Part shown: positions 1 to 6,303 of the stretch, one piece after another | Layout: the number at the start of each line of letters is the position of its first letter | Position numbering within the stretch: position 1 is the stretch's first letter | Assembly: GCA_934667505.1 (NCBI GenBank) | Contig: CAKULY010000025.1 | Coordinates: 1 to 29,746 of the forward strand | Direction: 5' to 3' | DNA length: 29,746 bases | DNA from: an uncultured Treponema sp. | Lineage (GTDB): Bacteria; Spirochaetota; Spirochaetia; Treponematales; Treponemataceae | Made by a program: the position numbers and the translations under genes | Notes under the pieces: generated by a model | What the model was told of the DNA's origin: nothing | Databases searched by the model: none | What the model saw: only the letters and a program-made list of their open reading frames with translations

Positions 1-98
1 TGCATATATTGCAATCATTTAGAGATTGTTGTATCAAGTACGACAATGACATTTAGAACTTATTAGACATCCCCTTATAATTCCAGCAAAAACTAGAA

Positions 99-959
99 CT
101 ATCTCAACAAACTAAGCACATTCTGGCTTGACTGATTTGCCTGCGCCAACATTGCAGTTCCAGCCTGAGAAAGAACTTGGTCTTTTGTAAGTTCAACCAT
201 TTCGCTAGCCATATCTGTATCGCGGATTCTTGATTCAGAAGCCTGAAGATTTTCAGCGCCAATATCAAGGCCTTTTACAGTCAAATCAAGACGGTTCTGA
301 TAAGCACCAAGATCTGCACGCTGCTTGTTGATTCTCTTCAAAGCTTCATCCAAAGTTCCGATTGCTCGGTTTGCTTCATCTGGAGTTTCCAAAGTCATGA
401 TTGTTTCATCGCCAACATTGCGAAGACCAAGCGCCATTGCAGACATTGTTCCAATATAAACCTGAGTGCGCTGATCCATGTTTGCACCAATATGAAGCCA
501 CATTGAACCAGTTACAACGTTTTCTCCTGTAGGACGAGCAAAACGACCTGTAAGCATATTCATTCCGTTGAACTGAGCGGCAGAAGCAATTCTGTCAACT
601 TCAGCGATTAAAGAAGAAACTTCTACCTGAATCTGCATGCGGTCTTCAGCAGAATAAATACCGTTTGAAGACTGAACTGCAAGTTCGCGGATTCTCTGTA
701 CAATGTCAGAAGTTTCCTGAAGGTATCCTTCAGTTGTCTGTATAAAAGAAATACCGTTCTGTGCGTTTCTTGAAGCCTGATTAAGCCCTCGAATCTGTGC
801 GCGCATCTTTTCAGAAACAGCAAGTCCAGAAGCATCATCGCCAGCACGATTAATTTTCATTCCAGAAGAAAGTTTTTCCATACTCTTCTGTGAAGCCAAA
901 TCCTGAATCCCCTGGGAACGCTGAGCGAACATAGCACTCATATTGTGATTAATAACCAT
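99..959 (-). CDS. flaB: Periplasmic flagellar filament core protein FlaB (flagellin)
   Basis: Flagellin of 286 residues, the usual length of spirochaetal FlaB proteins, which form the core of the endoflagella in the periplasm. The N-terminus ([14 protein letters not shown]) and the conserved D0/D1 helices ([20 protein letters not shown] near residues 31-50) and C-terminus ([17 protein letters not shown]) are the standard flagellin ends, with only a short variable centre. No signal peptide is visible, as expected for a protein exported by the flagellar type III system. The start is fixed by the N-terminus and by a GGAG Shine-Dalgarno site 8 bases upstream of ATG. It appears monocistronic, with a sigma-28-like promoter upstream. 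Very confident of the family; spirochaetes often carry several flaB copies and which paralogue this is cannot be told. Confidence 0.97.
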   Translation of the reverse strand: MVINHNMSAMFAQRSQGIQDLASQKSMEKLSSGMKINRAGDDASGLAVSEKMRAQIRGLNQASRNAQNGISFIQTTEGYLQETSDIVQRIRELAVQSSNGIYSAEDRMQIQVEVSSLIAEVDRIASAAQFNGMNMLTGRFARPTGENVVTGSMWLHIGANMDQRTQVYIGTMSAMALGLRNVGDETIMTLETPDEANRAIGTLDEALKRINKQRADLGAYQNRLDLTVKGLDIGAENLQASESRIRDTDMASEMVELTKDQVLSQAGTAMLAQANQSSQNVLSLLR

Positions 960-960
960 A

Positions 961-1016
961 TTTTATCTCCTTGGTGCATACCAAAAAAAGTTAATTTCAC
1001 GTGGTTTCCACCACCC
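961..1016 (-). promoter_or_regulatory. Structured 5' UTR of flaB with a CsrA-like site pattern
   Basis: The flaB leader holds two small hairpins on the minus strand. One is GTGG-TGGAAA-CCAC (1014 to 1001), which can present GGA in its loop. The other is TTGGT-ATGC-ACCAA (984 to 971), which sits directly against the GGAG Shine-Dalgarno site (970 to 967). A GGA in a hairpin loop plus a second GGA at the Shine-Dalgarno site is the layout CsrA uses to repress flagellin mRNAs in Bacillus and Borrelia. The link to CsrA here is inference. Confidence 0.35.
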
Positions 1017-1024
1017 TTTACTTG

Positions 1025-1051
1025 AATATCGGAATATCAAATTTTTACTTA
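1025..1051 (-). promoter_or_regulatory. Sigma-28 (FliA)-type promoter of flaB
   Basis: On the minus strand TAAG (1048-1051), a 15-base spacer and CCGATATT (1025-1032) match the flagellar sigma-28 pattern TAAA-N15-GCCGATAA closely. It lies 66 bases upstream of the flaB start codon, giving a 5' UTR of roughly 55-60 bases. The neighbouring genes have sigma-70-like promoters instead. Confidence 0.7.
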
Positions 1052-1068
1052 AGAAAAAAATTACACTA

Positions 1069-1097
1069 TTTACAAAAAAAATTGCAAAGTATATTAT
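1069..1097 (+). promoter_or_regulatory. Sigma-70-type promoter, leaderless layout, for the 1104 gene
   Basis: TTTACA (1069-1074), a 17-base spacer and TATTAT (1092-1097) lie only 6 bases before the ATG at 1104. Transcription would start at or next to the start codon, and no Shine-Dalgarno site is present. Confidence 0.55.
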
Positions 1098-1103
1098 TTT
1101 TAT

Positions 1104-1826
1104 ATGAAAAAAATCTTTTTGCTGCTTTTTTTTATAGTTTCTACTATTAATTTATCTGCAAAAAGCATCAATTTTTTTACAGCCTCAAAACCAAATCTTC
1201 TAATAGAACAAAGTCTTTTTTTTAATATATTGGAATCAGAAGAAGACACTTTTCTGGGGTTCAACACAAAGTTTTCACTGGACATGAAAGAACTTGTTAT
1301 TTCAACTGGACTGCAAACGAACTTTAAAGATACGGATTTTACTATACAAGCAACTTATTGGCCTACAATTTTAGAACGTTTCAACATTGGCCCGAAATTA
1401 GTTTATCACGCTCAATCAAGACCAAACATTTTTACAGAACGCGACTTTCTAACTTGCCTTGCCTTTAAGTTCAGGGCAAACGATTTTTTTACATTTTTTT
1501 CACAAATTGGCTATCACAAAAAGATTTCAGAAATCGACGCAATAAAATCGATGGCAAACGCATTGCAAAACGACACAATGAATATTGGCATGAAGTTTTT
1601 ATTCTGCTTTGCTAAAAACAGTGAATTTTATCTTTCTTTTCTTTCAAATTCATTTTTTTCATATCCGGTTTTTTGCTCTCCGATTTTTGCCATCGGAACG
1701 CGGCTGCACTTTATGGAACAATTTTCGTTCGGGGCAGAACTTTCTTCTATATGGATAGACATGTTCACAGTAAGCGCAAGCCCAACCAACTTTACTTTAA
1801 ATTCTTTTATCCAGGTTGAATTATGA
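1104..1826 (+). CDS. Exported protein, probable small outer membrane or periplasmic protein
   Basis: A 240-residue protein that I do not recognise. It begins with a clear signal peptide (MKKIFLLLFFIVSTINLSA, cleavage near residue 19-20) and continues with alternating aromatic and polar residues and a repeated pattern of short amphipathic strands. It ends in a hydrophobic strand (SFIQVEL), which suggests a beta-rich outer membrane or periplasmic protein. It overlaps the next gene by four bases (ATGA), so the two are translationally coupled and probably act together at the cell envelope. There is no Shine-Dalgarno site; a promoter sits immediately before the ATG. Signal peptide is seen; localisation is inferred. 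Confidence 0.75.
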   Translation: MKKIFLLLFFIVSTINLSAKSINFFTASKPNLLIEQSLFFNILESEEDTFLGFNTKFSLDMKELVISTGLQTNFKDTDFTIQATYWPTILERFNIGPKLVYHAQSRPNIFTERDFLTCLAFKFRANDFFTFFSQIGYHKKISEIDAIKSMANALQNDTMNIGMKFLFCFAKNSEFYLSFLSNSFFSYPVFCSPIFAIGTRLHFMEQFSFGAELSSIWIDMFTVSASPTNFTLNSFIQVEL

Positions 1827-2695
1827 AAAAAGATTTTTCAAACAAGACTTTTATGCCTTTTGCAAAAATTTTTTGTATTTTTTTGCTCGCTTTTATAACT
1901 TTTACTTTTTCAAACTGCACTTACGGTGTAGACAATATTTTTTATGAGCAGAACAATGTAAACAACAGAATTGAAAATCTTGCCATAATAAACAGTTCAG
2001 ATTTTCCCAGCTGCGGAACTGAATATTCGGTCTTAATAATAACTGACACACATTTTGGAGCAAAAAAAGGAAATCCGCCTGTAGAAGAATTTTTAGACTG
2101 GATTTCTAAAAACAAGGAATCTAAAAATATAAAGTTTTGCCTTTGCTTAGGCGATGTTGCCGACCACGGTTACGAAAGTGAAATGAAATCTTTTGCAGAT
2201 TTTACAAAAAAAATCGAAAATGCCGGAATTCCTGTTTTTAATTCAGTTGGAAACCACGACCTTTACAATTCCGGTTGGGATTCTTGGAAAGAATACTCTT
2301 TTCCGCACACATCTTTTTATAATTTTAAAACAACGAATTTTAGCTGGTACAGCCTGGACACTGGCTCTGGAGTGGTCGGCAAGAAACAGTTTTCTATACT
2401 AAAAGAAAAAGTTCTGCAAGACACGCTGCCTAAAATTATTTTTTCGCACTATCCACTTTATTCTAACAAATTTCTTTTTAGCATGAACGATACAAATGAA
2501 CGAAACCGGCTCGTAGACCTTCTTGCTACAAACGACGTGCTTTTATACATAAACGGTCATCTTCACCGCCTTGAAATATATGAGCTTGGAAAAATGACGC
2601 AATACACATTGCCTTCTTTTAGATTCAAGAGAAAATGGGCGCTCTTGCAAATAAATGAAGAATCAAAAGACTTTAATATGACAATTCTTCCATAA
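1823..2695 (+). CDS. Lipoprotein calcineurin-like metallophosphoesterase
   Basis: A 290-residue metallophosphoesterase. All the metal-binding blocks of the calcineurin-like fold are present in order: DTH (in IITDTHFG), GDVAD, GNHD, SHYP and GHLH. The N-terminus has a long hydrophobic segment ending in FSNC, a relaxed spirochaetal lipobox, so the enzyme is probably lipid-anchored outside the cytoplasm. It hydrolyses a phosphomono- or diester, but the substrate cannot be read from the sequence. The start overlaps the stop of the preceding exported protein (ATGA), which indicates an operon of two. The stop is followed by an intergenic palindromic repeat that faces the convergent zinc-ribbon gene. 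Family is certain; the anchor is likely. Confidence 0.9.
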   Translation: MKKDFSNKTFMPFAKIFCIFLLAFITFTFSNCTYGVDNIFYEQNNVNNRIENLAIINSSDFPSCGTEYSVLIITDTHFGAKKGNPPVEEFLDWISKNKESKNIKFCLCLGDVADHGYESEMKSFADFTKKIENAGIPVFNSVGNHDLYNSGWDSWKEYSFPHTSFYNFKTTNFSWYSLDTGSGVVGKKQFSILKEKVLQDTLPKIIFSHYPLYSNKFLFSMNDTNERNRLVDLLATNDVLLYINGHLHRLEIYELGKMTQYTLPSFRFKRKWALLQINEESKDFNMTILP

Positions 2696-2706
2696 ACAGC
2701 ATAAAT

Positions 2707-2771
2707 GTCGAGTTTTTAGGAAAATGAATAAAAGCGTAAGCAATTCCTTCACGATTTATATAAAACTCGAC
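2707..2771. repeat. Intergenic palindromic repeat, copy 1
   Basis: A 65-base element bounded by perfect 10-base inverted ends (GTCGAGTTTT and AAAACTCGAC) with the internal core AAAGCGTAAG. It lies between two convergent genes and could fold as a bidirectional terminator. Copies with the same ends and core occur at 3205, 4611, 6267, 10400 and 16541. Confidence 0.75.
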
Positions 2772-2781
2772 TTTCGGCCTA

Positions 2782-3183
2782 TTAGTTTTTTTTGCCGCAA
2801 TTTCCGCAGCCGTTTATTATCACATGAGGTTTGCCGCTTTTTGTTTTATTGAACATTCTTGCAAGCAAAAAACCGTCTTGAGGAAGCGTTTTTTTACAAA
2901 CCGGGCAGCTTCTTTTTATTTCTTTTGAACAAACCGGATAGCAGTTTGAACAACCATAAATATAACACAATTGATCATTTGCGCTTTTGCTCGGTCTAAA
3001 AACCTTTGAAAACAGTTTTTGACCTTTTAAAAGGCAGCTTGAACAAACAGGGCACTGCACAAAAGAGCTGCTGCCAGCAGATTGCTCAAGATTATAATTT
3101 TTTTTGCTTAAACTAAAATATTTAAAATACATCAGCGCCGCTATAAAAAACACAACCGCAACCGAAGCAACTATATAAACCAT
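2782..3183 (-). CDS. Membrane-anchored zinc-ribbon protein
   Basis: A 133-residue protein with one N-terminal membrane segment (about residues 3-24) followed by a soluble Cys-rich domain. Four CxxC knuckles are visible (CPVC, CSNC, CPVC and CGNC, with extra Cys in CSSC and CSKE), which should bind two zinc ions as tandem zinc ribbons. The Cys-rich part is probably cytoplasmic or just outside the membrane. The start has a GGTGA Shine-Dalgarno site 6 bases upstream. I do not recognise a named family and no function can be given. It stands alone between two copies of the intergenic repeat. Confidence 0.75.
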   Translation of the reverse strand: MVYIVASVAVVFFIAALMYFKYFSLSKKNYNLEQSAGSSSFVQCPVCSSCLLKGQKLFSKVFRPSKSANDQLCYIYGCSNCYPVCSKEIKRSCPVCKKTLPQDGFLLARMFNKTKSGKPHVIINGCGNCGKKN

Positions 3184-3204
3184 AATTTCACCTTAATCAG
3201 CCTA

Positions 3205-3277
3205 AACTTCGAGTTTTTTATAAATTGTGAAAAAAACGCTTTCAACGAATTTATTCTCTTTCTAAAAACTCAAAGTT
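3205..3277. repeat. Intergenic palindromic repeat, copy 2 (inverted orientation)
   Basis: Ends AACTTCGAGTTTTT (3205-3218) and AAAAACTCAAAGTT (3264-3277) pair at 13 of 14 positions. The body is the reverse complement of copy 1 (TATAAATTGTGAA next to the left end). It lies directly upstream of the zinc-ribbon gene. Confidence 0.7.
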
Positions 3278-3296
3278 CGGACTAATTAACTAAATG

Positions 3297-3315
3297 CCTA
3301 AACTTCGAGTTTTTA
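3297..3315. repeat. Solo end of the intergenic palindromic repeat
   Basis: CCTAAACTTCGAGTTTTTA is identical to the outer flank and end found in copies at 3201 and 10400, but no matching opposite end is nearby. It looks like a decayed copy. Confidence 0.5.
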
Positions 3316-3337
3316 GATAAAGAAACACTTTGACCAA

Positions 3338-3964
3338 TTATATATCTGTTTTTCCTATGATAAGGCTTGAGCAAGGCAAATTTTCTATCCAATGGCAAAA
3401 AGTATGCCATTCATCAAGGCGATGAGCTTTTCTTGTAAAATAAATATTCTGCAGAACCTGATAGTTCAACTGAAGCGTAGCCTTTTGATTAAAACTAGCA
3501 GGAAGAAGCTGAATCATTTGCCACCAATCGCTTTTATCTTTTTTTTCATTAAAGCAATTTCTTGCATCGTTTAATGTCTTTATAAGAATATCTAAAGTTT
3601 TTAACGATTCTTCAGTTAAATGTTCGCAGCTAAAATCTTCGCGCACAAATTCTTTTGCTTGAATTTTATGCATTGTAGAACAGCTATTTCTTACGGTTCC
3701 AACTTTATAAGTGTCCATTTCCGCCCACCAATAACGAGGCGCATTGACATCCATTGTAACATTTATATAGCGCAAAAATTTTGCATGGCTTGGACCGCTT
3801 TTGCAAAGCCTTTCCATAAGCTCTAAATCGGCAGGACCAATATTATATTTTCCTGTTGAAACATCATAAGCGCTGTCAGAGCGATTCCAGCTATTAAAAG
3901 AATTTCTCATTCCCCGAATAGCTGCTTCCCATCCAAAAATCTCAGTTTTTTCAATAAAAATCAT
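3338..3964 (-). CDS. ThyX-like protein of unknown function
   Basis: A 208-residue protein. The central segment (SHAKFLRYINVTMDV, then APRYWWAEMDTYKVGT, then NSCSTMHK) resembles, in spacing and in the H...R...S..H pattern, the active-site region of flavin-dependent thymidylate synthase ThyX. However, the ThyX RHRxxS signature itself is replaced. Proteins of this type occur in phages and gut bacteria, usually as hypotheticals. If it is a divergent ThyX relative, it would act on nucleotides; catalysis cannot be claimed. An AAGG site 9 bases upstream supports the ATG at 3964. It is followed closely on the same strand, in the upstream direction, by the HdeD-like gene (17-base gap), so the two may be co-transcribed. 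Confidence 0.65.
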   Translation of the reverse strand: MIFIEKTEIFGWEAAIRGMRNSFNSWNRSDSAYDVSTGKYNIGPADLELMERLCKSGPSHAKFLRYINVTMDVNAPRYWWAEMDTYKVGTVRNSCSTMHKIQAKEFVREDFSCEHLTEESLKTLDILIKTLNDARNCFNEKKDKSDWWQMIQLLPASFNQKATLQLNYQVLQNIYFTRKAHRLDEWHTFCHWIENLPCSSLIIGKTDI

Positions 3965-3981
3965 CTTAAAAATCCTTAAAA

Positions 3982-4566
3982 TTAACTTTTTTCAATATCT
4001 CCAGAAATATCGTCAACAACTTCTACGCCTTCTTGAATTATAGGTCGATTTTTGTAACCGTATATTATGTATGCAGCTCCAAAAAGAAGAGTTGCGATTC
4101 CTATAATCCTTATAACTAAAGGACCAACTTTCGCAGCAATAATAAACAAAACTACGGCGCCTATTAAAGAAACAACAGATTCCTGAATAAACTTCTTGCG
4201 CTCTATTCCTGTGTCACGCATCTTTGCAGAAGCAAACAGCTGCAAAACAGTTGCCACAATAAGATAAACTGCAAAAATCCTTATCATGATTTTACAGATT
4301 TCAAAAACCGTTTTTGACCATATAATAGGGAAGAAAAAGGCAGAAAGACCAATTACAATGCTTAGCATACCCCGGATTATTATTGCATACTGAAAAGAAG
4401 AGTTAGGCAACAGCTTTCTTGTGTACACTAAATTGTAAACACCATTTGCTACACCTTCAATTCCTAAAAGGGCGATTATCACATTCGTGCAAAACTTAGG
4501 GGCGAACAGCATACAAATACCTATAACTGCAAATAAAATTCCGTAAAACAAATTCTTTTTATCCAT
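3982..4566 (-). CDS. HdeD-family (DUF308-like) integral membrane protein
   Basis: Starting at the ATG at 4566 gives 194 residues; the preceding frame to 4611 has no ribosome site of its own, while AAAGGA stands upstream of 4566. The protein has five to six hydrophobic segments in closely spaced pairs (for example GILFAVIGICMLFAPKF, VVSLIGAVVLFIIAAKV and IIGIATLLFGAAYIIYGY). These carry the repeated small-residue pattern (LLGIEGVANG, LLFGAAYIIYG) of HdeD/DUF308 proteins, ending in a short acidic cytoplasmic tail. The family is linked to acid resistance in enterobacteria, but a role here is unknown. It is probably co-transcribed with the gene at 3338-3964. Confidence 0.8.
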   Translation of the reverse strand: MDKKNLFYGILFAVIGICMLFAPKFCTNVIIALLGIEGVANGVYNLVYTRKLLPNSSFQYAIIIRGMLSIVIGLSAFFFPIIWSKTVFEICKIMIRIFAVYLIVATVLQLFASAKMRDTGIERKKFIQESVVSLIGAVVLFIIAAKVGPLVIRIIGIATLLFGAAYIIYGYKNRPIIQEGVEVVDDISGDIEKS

Positions 4567-4610
4567 AAAATTCTTATCCTTTTTGTTTTTTAGAGAGAAT
4601 TGAATATACA

Positions 4611-4682
4611 AAAAGTCAAGTTTTTCAAAAAAACAAACAAAAGCGTAAGCGAATTTTCACAATTTATAAAAACTCGGCTTTT
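4611..4682. repeat. Intergenic palindromic repeat, copy 3
   Basis: Ends AAAAGTCAAGTTTTT (4611-4625) and AAAAACTCGGCTTTT (4668-4682) pair with one mismatch and wobble. The core AAAAGCGTAAGC and the CACAATTTATAAAAACTC right side are shared with copy 1. Confidence 0.7.
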
Positions 4683-4751
4683 GCCATATTCAACTTTATA
4701 TAAAGTATAATGTTTTTTTTTCTTAAATTCTACATTTTTTTTATAGTTATC

Positions 4752-4780
4752 TTGACATAGTTGTTTTGTTTTGATATTCT
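4752..4780 (+). promoter_or_regulatory. Promoter of the tRNA cluster
   Basis: TTGACA (4752-4757), a 17-base spacer and TATTCT (4775-4780) lie 14 bases before the first tRNA. It is a near-consensus sigma-70 promoter. Confidence 0.8.
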
Positions 4781-4794
4781 ACTAATACATTTTT

Positions 4795-4880
4795 GGAGCG
4801 ATACCAAAGCGGTCGTACTGGGGCGGTCTTGAAAACCGTTGATCTTCACGGGTCCGGGGGTTCGAATCCCTCTCGCTCCG
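4795..4880 (+). tRNA. tRNA-Ser (UGA)
   Basis: An 86-base cloverleaf. The acceptor stem GGAGCGA pairs with TCGCTCC and the discriminator is G, as in bacterial serine tRNAs. The anticodon stem GCGGT/ACCGT encloses loop CTTGAAA with anticodon TGA (4830-4832). A long variable arm confirms the serine class. CCA is not encoded. Confidence 0.95.
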
Positions 4881-4887
4881 ATTAGCT

Positions 4888-4972
4888 GGAGGTGTGGTAG
4901 AGCGGTAATACAACGGATTGCTAATCCGTCAGTTCCGAAAGGGCTGGGCAGGTTCAACTCCTGTCGCCTCCG
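4888..4972 (+). tRNA. tRNA-Ser (GCU)
   Basis: An 85-base cloverleaf. Acceptor stem GGAGGTG/CGCCTCC with G discriminator, anticodon stem ACGGA/TCCGT with loop TTGCTAA (anticodon GCT at 4920-4922), and a long variable arm typical of serine tRNAs. CCA is not encoded. It follows the first tRNA after 7 bases in one transcript. Confidence 0.95.
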
Positions 4973-5009
4973 AATACCCGACAGCTTTAGCTGTTTATGC
5001 ATAATGCAT

Positions 5010-5084
5010 GAGATTGTAGCTCAGCTGGATTAGAGCACCACCCTGCGGAGGTGGGGGTCGCACGTTCGAATCGTGTCAGTCTCA
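5010..5084 (+). tRNA. tRNA-Arg (GCG)
   Basis: A 75-base cloverleaf. Acceptor stem GAGATTG/CAGTCTC, D-stem GCTC/GAGC, anticodon stem CCACC/GGTGG with loop CTGCGGA (anticodon GCG at 5045-5047, U33 in place), T-stem GCACG/CGTGT and an A discriminator. The D-loop GGA gives A20, an arginine identity element. A GCG anticodon is unusual because most bacteria read CGU/CGC with an inosine-modified ACG tRNA. Confidence 0.9.
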
Positions 5085-5113
5085 AAAACTCGTCACGACG
5101 GCGAGTTTTTTTT
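5085..5113 (+). terminator. Intrinsic terminator of the tRNA cluster
   Basis: AAAACTCGTC pairs with GGCGAGTTTT around loop ACGAC and is followed by a run of eight T. It begins one base after the tRNA-Arg end. Confidence 0.9.
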
Positions 5114-5129
5114 ATTTAACAGCAAATCA

Positions 5130-5158
5130 TTTACAATCTTTATAAAAACTGCTATATT
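5130..5158 (+). promoter_or_regulatory. Promoter of the pheA leader transcript
   Basis: TTTACA (5130-5135), a 17-base spacer and TATATT (5153-5158) lie just after the tRNA terminator. The predicted start is within a few bases of the leader peptide ATG at 5168 and about 230 bases before pheA, leaving a long leader RNA. Confidence 0.65.
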
Positions 5159-5167
5159 TTATCCACA

Positions 5168-5251
5168 ATGCAGAAAAATATTTTTTCTCTAAAAATTCAA
5201 ATCTTTTTAATCTGTTTTCCTACTTTATTCTTCGCCTTTTGGCGAGCGTAG
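5168..5251 (+). CDS. Candidate Phe-rich leader peptide of pheA
   Basis: A 27-codon open frame in the long leader of pheA. The peptide contains six phenylalanines (residues 6, 13, 17, 21, 22 and 24), with the densest group near its end (PTLFFAFW), much like the run of Phe codons in the E. coli pheL peptide. It ends in TAG shortly before a series of possible hairpins. There is no Shine-Dalgarno site; the promoter is placed so that the mRNA would be leaderless or nearly so. The T-rich base composition makes Phe codons common by chance, so the case rests on position, the dedicated promoter and the downstream alternative hairpins. Inference, not proof. Confidence 0.5.
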   Translation: MQKNIFSLKIQIFLICFPTLFFAFWRA

Positions 5252-5261
5252 TTTATTTTTT

Positions 5262-5380
5262 GTGCAGAAGACAAGAACTTGCACGGTAACCTGAAAAACA
5301 CACATGGACAATGTACGCTTAAGCCAAGACCTTGACTTTGCAGTCCTTAAGGTTTGTATAAGCCTTAAATCAAATCTTTT
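5262..5380 (+). promoter_or_regulatory. Possible pheA attenuator: pause, antiterminator and terminator hairpins
   Basis: Three foldings are visible after the leader peptide stop. A 6-pair hairpin GTGCAG/TTGCAC (5262-5284) could pause polymerase. A compound hairpin pairs AGACCTT (5327-5333) with AAGGTTT (5349-5355) around an inner GACT-TTGC-AGTC stem. A 9-pair hairpin (5347-5368, loop GTAT) is followed by a weak T tract (5377-5380). The last two share 5347-5355 and cannot form together, as antiterminator and terminator do. The weak T tract and the closeness to the pheA start also allow control of translation. Confidence 0.45.
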
Positions 5381-5397
5381 AGAACATGGAAAACCTT

Positions 5398-6258
5398 ATG
5401 AAATCTGAAATAAATTTAGAAATCTGCGCATACAGCGGAAAACGCGGAGCTTACGCCCAGCTTGCAGTAGACAAATATTTTAATAAAAAAGTAAAATCCT
5501 TAGCTGTTGATAGTTTCAAAAGCATCTTTCAAGATGTAGAAAAAGGTCTTGCTCAATACGGTATGGTTCCTATAGAAAACAGCACCGCTGGAAGTGTTTA
5601 CGAAAACTACGACAATTTTGCAGTGTTCAAAAATGTGCATATCATAGGAACGACAACGCTTAAAATTGAACATTCGCTTTTAGCTTGCAAAGACGCTTCT
5701 ATTGAAACTATAAAAAACGTGTATTCGCATCCGCAAGCGCTTTGCCAGTGCTCAAACTTTTTAGAGCAACATAAGGGATGGGCGCAGACCGACACAGTTT
5801 CTACAGCAACGGCGGCAAGTCTTGTAAGTTCAAAAAATTCCATAGATTGCGCCGCTATTGCAGATGCAGGAAATGCTGAAATTTATGGCTTAAAAGTCCT
5901 AAAAAATTCCATTCAAAACAACGAAGATAATTTTACAAGATTCGTAGTCATTGCAAATCAGCCCCGAAAAGACTTTCCAAAAGGAAAACTAATCGCTTCT
6001 TTAAGTTTTTGCACAGAAAACAAACCCGGAGCTTTATACGAATGTTTAGGAATCATAAAAAACTGCCACTTAAACCTTACACGCCTTGAATCAAGACCAA
6101 TTCCGCAAAAACCATGGACTTATAGATTCTTTACAGACGCAGTATTAGAAGAGCAAATTGAAAATCCGACGGAATACATTGCAATTTTCTTAAAAAAAAT
6201 GAAAGACTCCGCATCTGACATAAAACTCTTAGGCCTATATCCAGAATCAGAAAATTAA
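5398..6258 (+). CDS. pheA: Prephenate dehydratase with C-terminal ACT domain
   Basis: Monofunctional prephenate dehydratase, converting prephenate to phenylpyruvate in phenylalanine synthesis. The catalytic domain shows the AYSGKRGAYAQLAV start block, the PIENSTAGSV block and the NFTRFVVI motif carrying the catalytic Thr-Arg-Phe. The C-terminal ACT domain has the GALYE and ESRPIPQKPWTYRFF blocks that bind Phe for feedback inhibition. I chose ATG 5398 (286 residues) because GGA lies 8 bases upstream; ATG 5386 would add four residues but has no ribosome site. No chorismate mutase domain is fused and no other aromatic gene is adjacent. Upstream is a candidate Phe attenuator, which would fit control by Phe-tRNA supply. 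Confidence 0.96.
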   Translation: MKSEINLEICAYSGKRGAYAQLAVDKYFNKKVKSLAVDSFKSIFQDVEKGLAQYGMVPIENSTAGSVYENYDNFAVFKNVHIIGTTTLKIEHSLLACKDASIETIKNVYSHPQALCQCSNFLEQHKGWAQTDTVSTATAASLVSSKNSIDCAAIADAGNAEIYGLKVLKNSIQNNEDNFTRFVVIANQPRKDFPKGKLIASLSFCTENKPGALYECLGIIKNCHLNLTRLESRPIPQKPWTYRFFTDAVLEEQIENPTEYIAIFLKKMKDSASDIKLLGLYPESEN

Positions 6259-6265
6259 TAGCGCG

Positions 6266-6303
6266 TAAACCGAGTTTTCAGAAAAACCAATAAAAGCGTC
6301 TAA
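6266..6303. repeat. Intergenic palindromic repeat, copy 4 (truncated)
   Basis: Carries the left end CCGAGTTTTCAGAAAAACC and the core TAAAAGCGT, then breaks off where the thrE-like reading frame ends (TAG on the minus strand at 6302-6300). It lies between two convergent genes; the right half of the element is missing. Confidence 0.55.

Noticed and set aside
1..98. Terminator for flaB
   Set aside because: Only a weak 5-base inverted repeat (CAATC/GATTG near 11-27) without a T run is visible on the minus strand, so no terminator is claimed.
4730..5033. Short open frames across the tRNA cluster on both strands
   Set aside because: These read through three clear tRNA genes and cannot be proteins.
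5085..5113. The tRNA terminator as another copy of the CGAGTTTT intergenic repeat
   Set aside because: It shares ACTCG/CGAGT by chance in its stem but lacks the GCGTAAGC core and flanks, and is fully explained as a terminator.
5114..5385. T-box riboswitch or 6S RNA in the region before pheA
   Set aside because: No T-box sequence (AGGGTGGNACCGCG-like) is present, and the ends of the interval do not pair into the long closed stem of 6S RNA. A leader-peptide attenuator fits better.
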